Origin: Planctomycetaceae bacterium | Lineage (GTDB): Bacteria > Planctomycetota > Planctomycetia > Planctomycetales > Planctomycetaceae | Assembly (NCBI GenBank): GCA_041398825.1 | Contig: JAWKTX010000004.1 | Location: forward strand, 62,001-126,000 | Reading direction: 5' to 3' | Length of the DNA: 64,000 bases | Position numbers and translations under genes: made by a program | The notes under the pieces: model-generated | Told to the model about the DNA's origin: nothing | Seen by the model: only the letters and a program-made list of their open reading frames with translations | Database searches by the model: none | Part shown: positions 9,399 to 18,432 of the stretch, piece after piece | Numbering within the stretch: the stretch's first letter is position 1 | Layout: every line of letters begins with the position of its first letter

Positions 9399-9848
9399 AT
9401 GTTGATTACCCTGTCCTCGTGGCCGCAACGACGTCGGCCGAATACGACAGGGTCCAGGACGGCCCCGAAGCCATTTGTCAGTGATTTACAGTGGAAAGTC
9501 ATCCAGGATCTGTTTGCGGATCCGGCCCCATCGCCATCAGGAGGTCGGCCCCGAGTGGCTCCTCGCGCGTGCCTTGAGGGAATTCTCTGGGTGCTGAAGA
9601 ACGGCGGTCGATGGCAGGATTTACCAGACCGATATCCGTCTCCGGCCACCTGCTGGCGGCGACACAGAGACTGGACCGAAGCCGGACTCATGTTGAAAGC
9701 ATGGGAACGGCTGGCTCGCATCATGGATCGGCGAAAGCTGCTGGATTGGTCGCAGGCAATGGGTGACGGCACCTTTTCGCCTGCAAAAAAGGGGGTCTTG
9801 AGGTGGGTAAGACCAAAAAAGGCAAGGGAACAAAAGTCATGCTGCTGA
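9399..9848 (+). CDS. IS5-family transposase, N-terminal frame (orfA)
   Basis: A 149-residue frame covering the helix-turn-helix DNA-binding part (LSDLQWKVI-like start FVSDLQWKVIQDLF, then GGRPRVAPRACLEGILWVLKNGGRWQDLPDRY) and the first catalytic Asp (MGDGTF, about residue 123). The useful product stops near residue 131: at GCA-AAA-AAG (around 9783-9791) a -1 shift leads into the second frame. The remaining codons to 9848 are an out-of-frame tail. The DUF4096-type start and the D in GDG are characteristic of IS5/IS427 transposases. Confidence 0.88.
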   Translation: MLITLSSWPQRRRPNTTGSRTAPKPFVSDLQWKVIQDLFADPAPSPSGGRPRVAPRACLEGILWVLKNGGRWQDLPDRYPSPATCWRRHRDWTEAGLMLKAWERLARIMDRRKLLDWSQAMGDGTFSPAKKGVLRWVRPKKAREQKSCC

Positions 9849-10237
9849 CAGACGGACAAGGGATTCCGATCTCTGCGTTCACCACGTCGGCTCAGGATGC
9901 GGAGGTCAACACGATCGAGACGTTGATTGATGTTCGTGTGACGAAGAAGCGTCCTCGTCGGTTGCTTTATGACAAAGCAGCTGATGCGGACTGGCTTCGC
10001 GATGCGTTGGAGCGTCGCGGGATTGAACAAATTACACCGCATCGCAACAGTCGACGAAAAGCTTCTCGCCAGGATGGTCGTGCGCTTCGTCGATATCGCC
10101 ATCGCTGGAAAATTGAACGCACCATCAGTTGGCTGCAGTATCAGCGAAGACTCCTTGTACGACACGAAAGACACGCCCATCTGTTCGAAGGATTTGTACA
10201 TCTCGCGTGCCTCATGATCTGTCTCAGATGGTTTTGA
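9803..10237 (+). CDS. IS5-family transposase, C-terminal frame (orfB, reached by -1 frameshift)
   Basis: A 144-residue frame in the -1 phase relative to orfA. It continues GGLEVGKTKKGKGTKVMLLTDG, which is the normal continuation of IS5-family transposases. It contains the second catalytic Asp in LLYDKAADAD and the catalytic Glu in RWKIERTISWL near the end, so the DDE triad is complete only in the fused product. The heptamer A-AAA-AAG directly before the overlap is the classic bacterial -1 slippery sequence. A GTG at 9803 could allow separate initiation, but fusion by frameshift is more likely. Confidence 0.88.
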   Translation: MGKTKKGKGTKVMLLTDGQGIPISAFTTSAQDAEVNTIETLIDVRVTKKRPRRLLYDKAADADWLRDALERRGIEQITPHRNSRRKASRQDGRALRRYRHRWKIERTISWLQYQRRLLVRHERHAHLFEGFVHLACLMICLRWF

Positions 10238-10246
10238 AATGACCTC

Positions 10247-11291
10247 TATTCTGATTGCATTGCTGCTTCCAGCTGTTCAACAGGCACGTGAAGCGGCTCG
10301 TCGGACACAATGCAAGAACAATCTTAAGCAACTTGGATTGGCCTGTCATAACTACCATGACACATTCGGCACATTTCCGCTGAACTACGATGGTAGCTTG
10401 CCAATCATCAACAAAGCGACCGGCGCCAGCAGCGGTAACGGTACGCAGTCGTCCATTTCCTGGGTTTCTGCCGCACTGCCATATCTTGAACAAGCTCCCC
10501 TTTACGAGCAGCTTTCAAGCTTGGGTGCGTTCTCGACCATCATGAACAACACTGTCGATGGTACAGCTGCTGGTCAGGGTACGGGATATGGTCGTTTTGA
10601 AGTCAAGCAGTTGGCATCCTCTGTGATTCCGGCACTGCTTTGCCCAAGCAACGGCCAGGCCAAGATTCATCCGGGCGGAAGCCAGGGCGGCGCACTTTGC
10701 TACTTCAACAACGGTGGTTACGCTGACGGCGGTGGTGGTGGTGGTACGGGATACACTGGTGCCCGAACCGACTACGTCGGCAACCTGGGCTTCGTCCATA
10801 GTGGCTGGCGTGACGCAGACAACGGATCAAACAACGCCGTCAACGGCGCTGGCTGGTCCAGCCCGGAGTGGGTGACAACTTTCGATGAAGACTGGGATGA
10901 TTTCACTCCACGACGTGGTTGTTTCTGGCACCGAGGATCCGCAAAGATCGCTCAGATCCCCGATGGAACAGCCAACACAATCATGATCTTTGAAGATCAT
11001 CACTGGCGTTACACCCGAAATCAGCCAAACCGTTTCTCTCGAAACGTGACATGGATTTCACCAGTGAATGTGCTGAACACCATGAACAAGAAGATTAACT
11101 CAGACAATCAGACCAACAACCGGGGTGACAACGACACCCGCGGCAGCAGCATGTGCAGCACCCATACTGGTGGGGCTCAATGCGTTCTGGCCGACGGTTC
11201 CGTTCGATTCCTGAGTGAAAACATTGACGTTCAGAACGTTCAGCGGGCTTTGGCCACGAGCTCTGGTGGAGAAGTTGTCGGCGAATACTAA
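10247..11291 (+). pseudogene. DUF1559 pseudopilin, 3' fragment
   Basis: The rest of the interrupted pseudopilin: ILIALLLPAVQQAREAARRTQCKNNLKQLGLACHNYHDTFGTFP is the standard continuation of the pilin helix and the DUF1559 domain, with the C-terminal SMCSTHTGGAQCVLADGSVRFLSENID motif and a normal stop. An ATG at 10239, inside the right IS end, would allow a 350-residue product, but this would lack the prepilin cleavage site and so could not be assembled as a pilin. The H-X-G-G-A...F.DGSVRF signature is complete and no further lesion is seen, consistent with recent disruption. Confidence 0.9.
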
Positions 11292-11324
11292 TTTGCCGGT
11301 CACCTATCCTGTGTAAAATCTATG

Positions 11325-11357
11325 GACCCGCGCTGCCCTATGGCACGCGGGTCTTTT
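11325..11357 (+). terminator. Rho-independent terminator after the pseudopilin
   Basis: Eight-bp stem GACCCGCG (11325-11332) / CGCGGGTC (11346-11353) with a 13-base loop, followed by TTTT. It lies 33 bases after the pseudopilin stop and separates that unit from the CRTAC operon. Confidence 0.75.
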
Positions 11358-11393
11358 CACGTCCCCAATCGTCAGGCAGACGGCATCTACATC

Positions 11394-13178
11394 ATGTCAG
11401 TAACTCGGCCAGTCACCGGGCTTTTTTTCCCCTGGGTCCTTTTTGCCTGCCTGATGGGGTGCAACACAGAAGACGCGGCCTCTCCCCCGCAAATCGAGCC
11501 ATCGATTCCGAAGAAGGCGACCAGCTCCAGATCGCTCAGTGAGGGCTTGCTGCCGACGACCACGGAGACACCGAGCGCGACCAGTGAAGCCAGTGGCTTC
11601 GATTTTGAGGAAATCGCCACTGACAGAGGCCTCACCTTTCATTTCGAGAATGGAGACTCAGAGCAGAAGCTCATGCCGTCCGCAACATCGGGGGGACTCG
11701 GCTGGATTGACTACGACCGTGATGGCTGGGCGGACCTGTTCATCCCCCAGGGGGGCGAACTTCCGTGGTCCGGTGAATCCACGGGGGCGAGTGATTCGCT
11801 GTTCCGTTCCCACAGTTCGCAATGGTTTACCGATTCCACCGTCAGCAGTGGGGTGATCGATCGTGGTTATGGTCACGGGGTTTCCGTCGCAGACTATGAC
11901 AATGACGGGTTTCCCGATGTGTACGTTTCGAATGTTGGTCCCGACGTCTTGCTCCACAACAATGGCGATGGAACCTTCACCAATTGCTCCGAATTCTGTC
12001 GCCCATTGAATACGCGATGGTCAGCCAGCAGCGCGTTCGGCGATATCGACAACGACGGTGATCTTGATATCTACGTTTGCAACTACGTGGACTACGCTCC
12101 GGAGCACCCGGTGGCTTGTGTGGATGAGCAGGGAAAGCCTTCCACATGTCACCCGAAGGATGTCGGCGAAATTAAGAATTGCTGCTACCGTAACGAAGGA
12201 AATGGTCTGTTCACAGAAGTTGCAGATGAATTGGGCCTGAATGCCCCCGGCAGCAAGAGTCTGGGAGTTCTCATACTGGATGTTGATCGCGACGGCTCAC
12301 AGGATGTCTACGTGGCCAATGATACCGAAGGCAATCATTTGTTCATAAATGGCGGAAGCAATGGCTTCAGTGAAACAGGTGTGGGACGCGGTTGCGCGAC
12401 GAGCGGATTAGGGCACAAACAGGCAAGTATGGGGCTGGCAGCCAGTGATTATGATCATGACGGATGGATCGACATCTACGTGACACATTTCATCGACGAC
12501 TCCAATACGCTCTACCGCAACCTGGGACACGGTGTTTTCGCAGACGAAACGCGTAGCAATGGACTGCATTCTTCCACCTTCGCCTTTCTTGGTTTTGGTG
12601 TTGTCTTTCAGGATTTTGATTGCGACGGTCGCGACGACTGCTTCATTGCCAATGGGCATATCGACGACTGGCGAGACAGGACCGGCGACCCCTGGAAGAT
12701 GTCATCACAGCTTTTCCGTGGTCTGGATATCGGTTGGGTAGATGTTTCTTCTGCTTCCGGACCGCCATTTCAGGAAAAGCATCTGGGCAGGGGAGTTGCT
12801 GTATCCGACTTCGACCATGACGGCGATGCCGATATTGCTGTATTGAATCAGAATGAAAATGTTAGTCTGTTGATGAATAAGTCGGCTCAGGGACACTGGT
12901 CGCAAGTCGCACTGATAGGTACGAAAAGCAATCGCGATGGTTTGGGCAGTTACTTCTCTGCCAATGGTACCGAGAGTCCGTTTGTCCGTTGTGTGTTTGG
13001 CGGAGGCAGCTATTGTTCTGCCAGTGACTACTCGATGATTCTTGGCTATGGTTCCGGAACACTATCCTCTGCTTCGGTTGCCTGGCCTTTAGGGCATTCA
13101 ACAAGCATGGATGACTTGTCGACCGGGCATCGCTATGTGTTTCTCGAAGATGGACGGGTGTATGAACTATGCGATTGA
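11394..13178 (+). CDS. CRTAC-type lipoprotein (FG-GAP/VCBS repeats and ASPIC/UnbV domain)
   Basis: A 594-residue lipoprotein: signal peptide with lipobox ACLMGC (Cys near 22), a Ser/Thr/Pro-rich linker, then a beta-propeller made of at least seven calcium-binding-type D-x-D-x-DG repeats (e.g. DYDRDGWADLF, DYDNDGFPDVYV, DIDNDGDLDIYV, DYDHDGWIDIYV, DFDHDGDADIAV). The C-terminus has an ASPIC/UnbV domain (NRDGLGSYFS ... GGGSYCSASD ... GYGSG ... WPLG). Such proteins are probably surface adhesins or assembly factors; no enzymatic role is known. The ATG at 11394 is chosen because it begins the signal peptide; earlier starts run through the terminator. It overlaps the next gene by 10 bases, indicating translational coupling. 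Confidence 0.88.
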   Translation: MSVTRPVTGLFFPWVLFACLMGCNTEDAASPPQIEPSIPKKATSSRSLSEGLLPTTTETPSATSEASGFDFEEIATDRGLTFHFENGDSEQKLMPSATSGGLGWIDYDRDGWADLFIPQGGELPWSGESTGASDSLFRSHSSQWFTDSTVSSGVIDRGYGHGVSVADYDNDGFPDVYVSNVGPDVLLHNNGDGTFTNCSEFCRPLNTRWSASSAFGDIDNDGDLDIYVCNYVDYAPEHPVACVDEQGKPSTCHPKDVGEIKNCCYRNEGNGLFTEVADELGLNAPGSKSLGVLILDVDRDGSQDVYVANDTEGNHLFINGGSNGFSETGVGRGCATSGLGHKQASMGLAASDYDHDGWIDIYVTHFIDDSNTLYRNLGHGVFADETRSNGLHSSTFAFLGFGVVFQDFDCDGRDDCFIANGHIDDWRDRTGDPWKMSSQLFRGLDIGWVDVSSASGPPFQEKHLGRGVAVSDFDHDGDADIAVLNQNENVSLLMNKSAQGHWSQVALIGTKSNRDGLGSYFSANGTESPFVRCVFGGGSYCSASDYSMILGYGSGTLSSASVAWPLGHSTSMDDLSTGHRYVFLEDGRVYELCD

Positions 13179-15091
13179 AGAGGAGCGTGCGACAATCGGT
13201 TCTGATTGGGTGTGCCGCGATGGCCATGCTATTCTTTGGATGGCTGGTGGTGGTGCGGACACAACCATCATCCAATCGGTCTGTCATGTCGAAGGAATCA
13301 GAGCCAACGACCTCTGACTCTCTGAGTACTGACGCGTCGCCTTTAGCGAAGAAAAACGTCGAAGAACCCTGGCATGGTTTTGTTGGTACAGCAACCTGTC
13401 GCGAGTGTCACTCTGATATCTGCACGGCCTTTGCGGCTCATCCGATGGGAAGATCTGCGTCATTTGCCAACGAAGACCCTCCACAGACATTGGGTGACGC
13501 ATCTGCATTTGATTTGCCGAGACTGCCCGGAGCGGACTCATACCTGAACTACTCGGTGGACATTTCGGATGGCGAAATGATTCACTGCGAGGCCGCGAAG
13601 TCGGTGCAGACAGAAGAGGAAATTTACGAGCATCGTCAGCCCGTTCAGATTGCAATTGGGTCCGGTAAGCGCGGCAAGTCGTATATCACTCACGAGAACG
13701 GTGTACTGTTGATGTCTCCGCTCACATGGTATTCGCAGGCAGGCAAATGGGATCTCTCCCCCGGGTACGAATTGCACAACCGGCACTTCCAGCGCAGAAT
13801 CGTGGATGGCTGTGTGCAGTGCCACACTTCGACGCCGCAGTATATCAGTGATTCCTCAAATCTTTTCGAGGAGAATCCGTTTCGCGAACTGCCAATTGGG
13901 TGCGAACGATGCCATGGGCCGGGACAGGAACATGTTGCCTATCATCAAAGTTCGGGGGATTCACCGGAACGATCTGCGCAGGATCCTGTCTGCAGGCTCA
14001 ACGACCTCAATGCAGCTCAGATGAACTCCGTTTGTTTCCAGTGCCATCTTATTGGTGAATCGCGAGTCCTGCGACCGGGCATGACTGACTTCGATTTTCG
14101 GCCGGGGATGAGCGTGAATGATGTGTGGGTCACGTTCCTTCGCAGCAATGCGGGCGTGGACAGTGAACAAAAGACCGAGGCTGTCAGTCACGTCGAACAA
14201 ATGTTGCAGTCAAAGTGCTTCCAGGGCAGCGATGGAGAGTTCGGATGCACGTCATGCCATGACCCGCATCAACAGCCGCCTGAAGAATCGTCGAAGAAGT
14301 TCTACTCAGAAAAATGCATCTCCTGCCATTCAACTCCGCCCGAAGCGTGCGTGTCGGAGAATCAGCCGGTTGCAGACACAAACTGCATCGCATGTCACAT
14401 GCCCGGCGTGAAGGCCAATGATGTCCCTCATACATCACAGACAGATCATCGAATTCTCCGGCAACCACTGCAGAAAAACACTCCGGTGAAGTCCGGTACC
14501 GGCGGGGGAAATTTCACTCTCGAAGTTTACAATGACGGAAAAACCGCTGTGCCGGAATCAGAACTGGATCGCGCGCGGGCGATCCAAATGGTGGCAACAG
14601 CAGAATCAACAGGCAAAGCCGTCTTCTCGGTTGAGGCAGTGCCAATGCTTGAAAAGTGGCTGAAATCATCCCCCGATGATTACCTTGCATTAGAGTCACT
14701 TGGCACCGCCTATCATTTCATCGGTGACGTGAATCGGGCCGAGGAATACTGGAAAAGAGGACTTCAACTTCGCCCCGGAGATGAAAGATTCCTGCGACGT
14801 CTGATGTTCCTCTACCACGAGGAAAATCGCCTTGACGCGGGAATCGAGATGGGGCTCAGAATTGTCGCGATTAACCCAAGGGATTACGAAGTTCACGGCC
14901 GCCTGGCGCATATGTTTGGCAATACCAACAATTTCTTACAGGGAATCCCTCACGCGACGCGGGCGATTCAGCTGAGTCCCTCAACTTCGGAACTATACGG
15001 ATGGCTTGCCGAAGCCTACCGGCGGACTGGAGACGACAGTAAAGCAAATGAGTTTCAGTCGCTTTACCAGAAGCTCGCCAGGAAGCGATAG
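13169..15091 (+). CDS. Seven-haem cytochrome c with C-terminal TPRs
   Basis: A 640-residue exported protein anchored or processed at an N-terminal hydrophobic segment (residues 8-28). It has seven CXXCH haem motifs: CRECH (about 77), CVQCH, CERCH, CFQCH, CTSCH, CISCH and CIACH (about 406). The first block FVGTATCRECHSDI...HPMGRS is typical of the cytochrome c554-like multihaem family of planctomycetes and acidobacteria. From about residue 485 the chain changes to tetratricopeptide repeats (ALESLGTAYHFIGDVNRAEEYWKRGL and following). Its role is probably periplasmic electron transfer in a protein complex. It overlaps the upstream CRTAC gene and is followed after 8 bases by a TPR-CRTAC gene, so the three are one operon. 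Confidence 0.9.
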   Translation: MRLKRSVRQSVLIGCAAMAMLFFGWLVVVRTQPSSNRSVMSKESEPTTSDSLSTDASPLAKKNVEEPWHGFVGTATCRECHSDICTAFAAHPMGRSASFANEDPPQTLGDASAFDLPRLPGADSYLNYSVDISDGEMIHCEAAKSVQTEEEIYEHRQPVQIAIGSGKRGKSYITHENGVLLMSPLTWYSQAGKWDLSPGYELHNRHFQRRIVDGCVQCHTSTPQYISDSSNLFEENPFRELPIGCERCHGPGQEHVAYHQSSGDSPERSAQDPVCRLNDLNAAQMNSVCFQCHLIGESRVLRPGMTDFDFRPGMSVNDVWVTFLRSNAGVDSEQKTEAVSHVEQMLQSKCFQGSDGEFGCTSCHDPHQQPPEESSKKFYSEKCISCHSTPPEACVSENQPVADTNCIACHMPGVKANDVPHTSQTDHRILRQPLQKNTPVKSGTGGGNFTLEVYNDGKTAVPESELDRARAIQMVATAESTGKAVFSVEAVPMLEKWLKSSPDDYLALESLGTAYHFIGDVNRAEEYWKRGLQLRPGDERFLRRLMFLYHEENRLDAGIEMGLRIVAINPRDYEVHGRLAHMFGNTNNFLQGIPHATRAIQLSPSTSELYGWLAEAYRRTGDDSKANEFQSLYQKLARKR

Positions 15092-15099
15092 GGGGGCAA

Positions 15100-17985
15100 A
15101 TGGGTTCGCAAAGTCATCACATCGTGGCACAGATAGGGCGTCTTCTGCTTTTTCATCCCGTCATTTCGTTTCTGGTGCTTCTTCAGTTCGGGTGCTCCGA
15201 TGCCGAGAAGGCTGATTCAGTGACCCCGGCTCACGAAGAAGTGGAGGCCGAATCACATCGGGAAGACAGAACCAGCCACCATGTCGCGGCGGCAATGGAT
15301 TGCGTGGAATCAGGACGCATCGAAGAAGCGATTGAGCATCTGCGACAAGTGCCGATGGAATCAGGTGAAATCGGACTGGAGGCAGCTCGCCGTAAGGCAG
15401 ATTTACAGGAAGCAATCGGCAACATCAGCGGAGCAATCGAAACGCTGTCGGAATTGGGGCGAGAATTTCCGGATCAGTACGCCGCACGAAAAAAACTAGC
15501 GTTTTTGCTGGCGATGGTTGGTGAACGCGAATTGGCCAATCGAGAGCTTGAGCAGTTGGCACTTTTGACGGAATTATCCATCGAACAGACGGTTCTGCTC
15601 AGCGATTTTGATCGTCGCCATCCACGATTCACGCAAATGCTGGAAGAGGCGGAACGGAAGTCCCCACGTGACACGATGACGATGCAGGGACTGGCTGCCG
15701 AATCGCTGTTGAACGGACAATTCGATCTGGCGATCGCCAGGGCGCGGCTGGTTTTGAAAAGTCGGCCGGATTCAGCAATAGCCCAGTCCATCATCGGTGA
15801 ATGCCTGCTCAAGACGCATCCCGAGAATATTTCGGAGTGGTACGCGGGTCTGAATTCAGAAACGCGGCGAGCGACATGTGTTCAATTCGTCCTGGCCTTG
15901 TGGAGCGATTCAACTGGCAGTACTGAACAGGCCGTTTCTTTGCTTGCGGACTGTGTCCGGCGAAATCCACGATCGTACAGGTATGTTTTTCAGCTGAGCG
16001 ACATGGTGACGCGTACGGAAACCGGCAATAGTGAATGGCTTCGAACTTGGGCAGGCGATATCAACTCGATGCGTAATGATATTTCATCGTTTCTGAACAG
16101 CGGGTTAAAAGAGATTGATGCAATCCGAAGAGCCATCGAAATGATGGAGAAATATCAACGCACACCGGACGCACTTGCCTGGTTGCAGCAATTGTCCAGA
16201 CTAGATCCCGATTCCACCTGGGCACCGGCAGCGATTGTCTCCCTCATGCGTAAGGCAGATGAACCGGCAATTACAGAGCGTTTGAATCCATGGATTCGTC
16301 GTTCAGAGTTTACCCCGCCAACAAGAGCATCAGAACGACAGGATGCCGTGGAAATCATACCGTTTCGGAATGACGCCATTCGATGCGGTATCCAGTTTGA
16401 ATATCAAATTGGTCGGCCGTCAAACTCACCTGATGTGCGTATGTTTGAATCCACCGGAGGTGGAATTGCAGTCATCGATTTCGATTCGGATTCGTATCCG
16501 GATCTCTTTCTGACGCAGGGACAACAATGGCCCTCAGGTTCACTGGTGCCTGATGGTGATACCGCGCTGGCAGACTCTCTGTTTCGTAATGTACGAGGGC
16601 AGAGTTTTTCCGAAACGACTATAGTTTCGGGGCTAACGCCAGACATGCATTATGGACAGGGCTGCGCGGCGGGTGACATCAATGATGATGGATTCACGGA
16701 TCTCTATGTTGCGAACATTGGAGTCAACCGCATTCTCATCAACAACGGCGACGGCACGTTTAGTGCATCTGAAATTGCGGATTCATGGACGTCCAGTTGC
16801 ATCATTGCTGATATCGATGGGGACGGCTATTCCGACTTATTCGACGTCAACTATCTGGGAGGGGAATTAGCACTCCGCCAGTCGTGCCGGCAGCACGGCT
16901 GTTCGACTTCACCATTCGATGGTGCTCCGGATGCCGTGCACTGGGGAAACGGGGATTTGACTTTTCGAAGCGTGTTACGGAACGACGAGGGGACAATCGG
17001 TCCGGGCCTCGGCTGCATCGCGTTTCTGGATTCCGCAAAAACCAGTTCGGCGGACACCGATACTGCTCAAATTCGTCCGCTCACGTTGTTCATAGGAAAT
17101 GACGGCCGGGCTGATTTTCTCCTCAATATCAACGGGGCGAAGACCGCGGGAATGCCATCTATGGATGAGCAGGCATTCTTTCGCGGTCTGGCTGTGAATT
17201 CGGATGGCAAGCCAACATCATCCATGGGCATTGCAGCAGGCGACATCAACGAGGATAGCCGACTGGATTTCTTTGTTACCAATTACAGCGCAGAATCCAA
17301 TTCGATGTATCTTCAGAGCGAACAGGGGTTCTTCAGCGATGAGATTCAAAGCACATCGCTGCGAGCGCCCGGAATCCCCCATATTGGCTGGGGGACGCAG
17401 CTTTGTGACTTTGACAACGATACAGACTTGGATGTCATGGTCGCCAACGGGCACGTAGCTGATTTTGGCGATACAAACACCGAATACCGAATGCCGATGC
17501 AACTATTCGTGCACCGCGGACCAATGGATTTCGTACAACAGCCTGCTGCGGATTGTGGCCATTACTTCGAAGCGTTACACCTCGCCCGCGCCAACGCATT
17601 GCTGGACTGGAACCGCGACGGCGCCATGGATGTCGCGCAAACGACCATTGGGGAACCGTTTGCGCTGCTGACAAATCTTGTCAATTCCTCCAACGATTAC
17701 GTACGGCTCAAATGCATCAGTACTCGCGGTGCGAGAGATGGAATCGGGACGACGGTACGACTGACAAAAGGCAGCGATCAGTTCTGGCTTCATTCCGTGT
17801 CCGGCGGTTATCAGAACAGTAATGAATCGTGGTTCCATTACGGCCTTGGTGATTCAGGAAATGGAAGGTTTCAAACTCGTATTCAGTGGAGAAACAGCCC
17901 CGGTGTGAACTTTGAAAGCCTGCCGGTTTCTGAGTCCGTGGTTGTCATCGAAGGACGCATGACGCCCTATACGCTGCCACATTGA
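15100..17985 (+). CDS. TPR - CRTAC fusion lipoprotein
   Basis: A 961-residue lipoprotein: lipobox LLQFGC (Cys near 32), helical TPR-like repeats (about 60-400, e.g. AMDCVESGRIEEAIEHLRQVP and ALAWLQQLSRLDPDSTWAPA), then FG-GAP/VCBS propeller repeats (about 440-840; DFDSDSYPDLF, DINDDGFTDLYV, DIDGDGYSDLF, DFDNDTDLDVMV, DWNRDGAMDVA) and an ASPIC/UnbV-like C-terminus (GARDGIGTTVRL ... SGGYQNSNE ... YGLGD). It is the third gene of the operon. The combination with a TPR-bearing heptahaem cytochrome and another CRTAC protein suggests a cell-surface assembly, but what it acts on is unknown. Confidence 0.87.
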   Translation: MGSQSHHIVAQIGRLLLFHPVISFLVLLQFGCSDAEKADSVTPAHEEVEAESHREDRTSHHVAAAMDCVESGRIEEAIEHLRQVPMESGEIGLEAARRKADLQEAIGNISGAIETLSELGREFPDQYAARKKLAFLLAMVGERELANRELEQLALLTELSIEQTVLLSDFDRRHPRFTQMLEEAERKSPRDTMTMQGLAAESLLNGQFDLAIARARLVLKSRPDSAIAQSIIGECLLKTHPENISEWYAGLNSETRRATCVQFVLALWSDSTGSTEQAVSLLADCVRRNPRSYRYVFQLSDMVTRTETGNSEWLRTWAGDINSMRNDISSFLNSGLKEIDAIRRAIEMMEKYQRTPDALAWLQQLSRLDPDSTWAPAAIVSLMRKADEPAITERLNPWIRRSEFTPPTRASERQDAVEIIPFRNDAIRCGIQFEYQIGRPSNSPDVRMFESTGGGIAVIDFDSDSYPDLFLTQGQQWPSGSLVPDGDTALADSLFRNVRGQSFSETTIVSGLTPDMHYGQGCAAGDINDDGFTDLYVANIGVNRILINNGDGTFSASEIADSWTSSCIIADIDGDGYSDLFDVNYLGGELALRQSCRQHGCSTSPFDGAPDAVHWGNGDLTFRSVLRNDEGTIGPGLGCIAFLDSAKTSSADTDTAQIRPLTLFIGNDGRADFLLNINGAKTAGMPSMDEQAFFRGLAVNSDGKPTSSMGIAAGDINEDSRLDFFVTNYSAESNSMYLQSEQGFFSDEIQSTSLRAPGIPHIGWGTQLCDFDNDTDLDVMVANGHVADFGDTNTEYRMPMQLFVHRGPMDFVQQPAADCGHYFEALHLARANALLDWNRDGAMDVAQTTIGEPFALLTNLVNSSNDYVRLKCISTRGARDGIGTTVRLTKGSDQFWLHSVSGGYQNSNESWFHYGLGDSGNGRFQTRIQWRNSPGVNFESLPVSESVVVIEGRMTPYTLPH

Positions 17986-18432
17986 ACTTCCGTGAGTCGT
18001 GTTCCTTCGTCGATTTCTGCATGAAACGGGGTCCAAAAACCCGTTCGGACTCATGCGACTGGTGCTGCCACGGACTTCGGCGTGAACAGCGAACTATCCG
18101 GGCATTGACGCCCGGAAGCCGAGTCAGCAATGTGTGAAGCACGTCGAGCCGGGTTGGGCATTTTCAGTATCATTTTATCAGGTGACGGCAGAATTCTGGA
18201 AAAAGTCTGGTCCGAATTTCCGCCCTGTTGCGTTCATGTGAATCGTGGTTTCCAGTGCCCTGCGGAGGTGTGTGGCGATTCGCAAACTGCTAAACTCATC
18301 CACAGTGGTCGGGTGAACGATTGCTTTACCAGTGCGCGGGCCACGCAAATGAATCGCAAAGGCAAACTCCCGCCCCGGGGTACGGGACAGCGGGAATAAA
18401 GAACGCAATCTCGATCTACAGGAGCACGATAC
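17986..18432. other. 447-base spacer with two weak hairpins
   Basis: No gene is convincing here; the only open frame (18130-18399) has no ribosome site and no family features. Two small stems occur: AACGGG/CCCGTT (18025-18045) and CCGGGC/GCCCGG (18098-18115). They may end the upstream operon, but neither is followed by a T-run. The remainder should hold the promoter of the OmpA-fusion gene. Confidence 0.5.

Larger units (their letters stand above)
9319..10246 (+). mobile_element. IS5-family (IS427-like group) insertion sequence
   Basis: A 928-bp element with perfect 16-bp terminal inverted repeats: GAGGTCATTTCAAAAC at 9319-9334 and its complement at 10231-10246. It is flanked by a TA target duplication (9317-9318 and 10247-10248), as expected for the IS427 group. 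It carries two overlapping frames that together form one DDE transposase. The perfect ends, intact frames and cleanly reconstructable target gene suggest a recent insertion. Family naming rests on the transposase motifs and the organisation, not on a database match. Confidence 0.92.

Noticed and set aside
9350..10201. 283-codon open frame antisense to the IS transposase
   Set aside because: It is an artefact of the complementary strand; the plus strand has complete IS5-family motifs and the antisense product has no family features.
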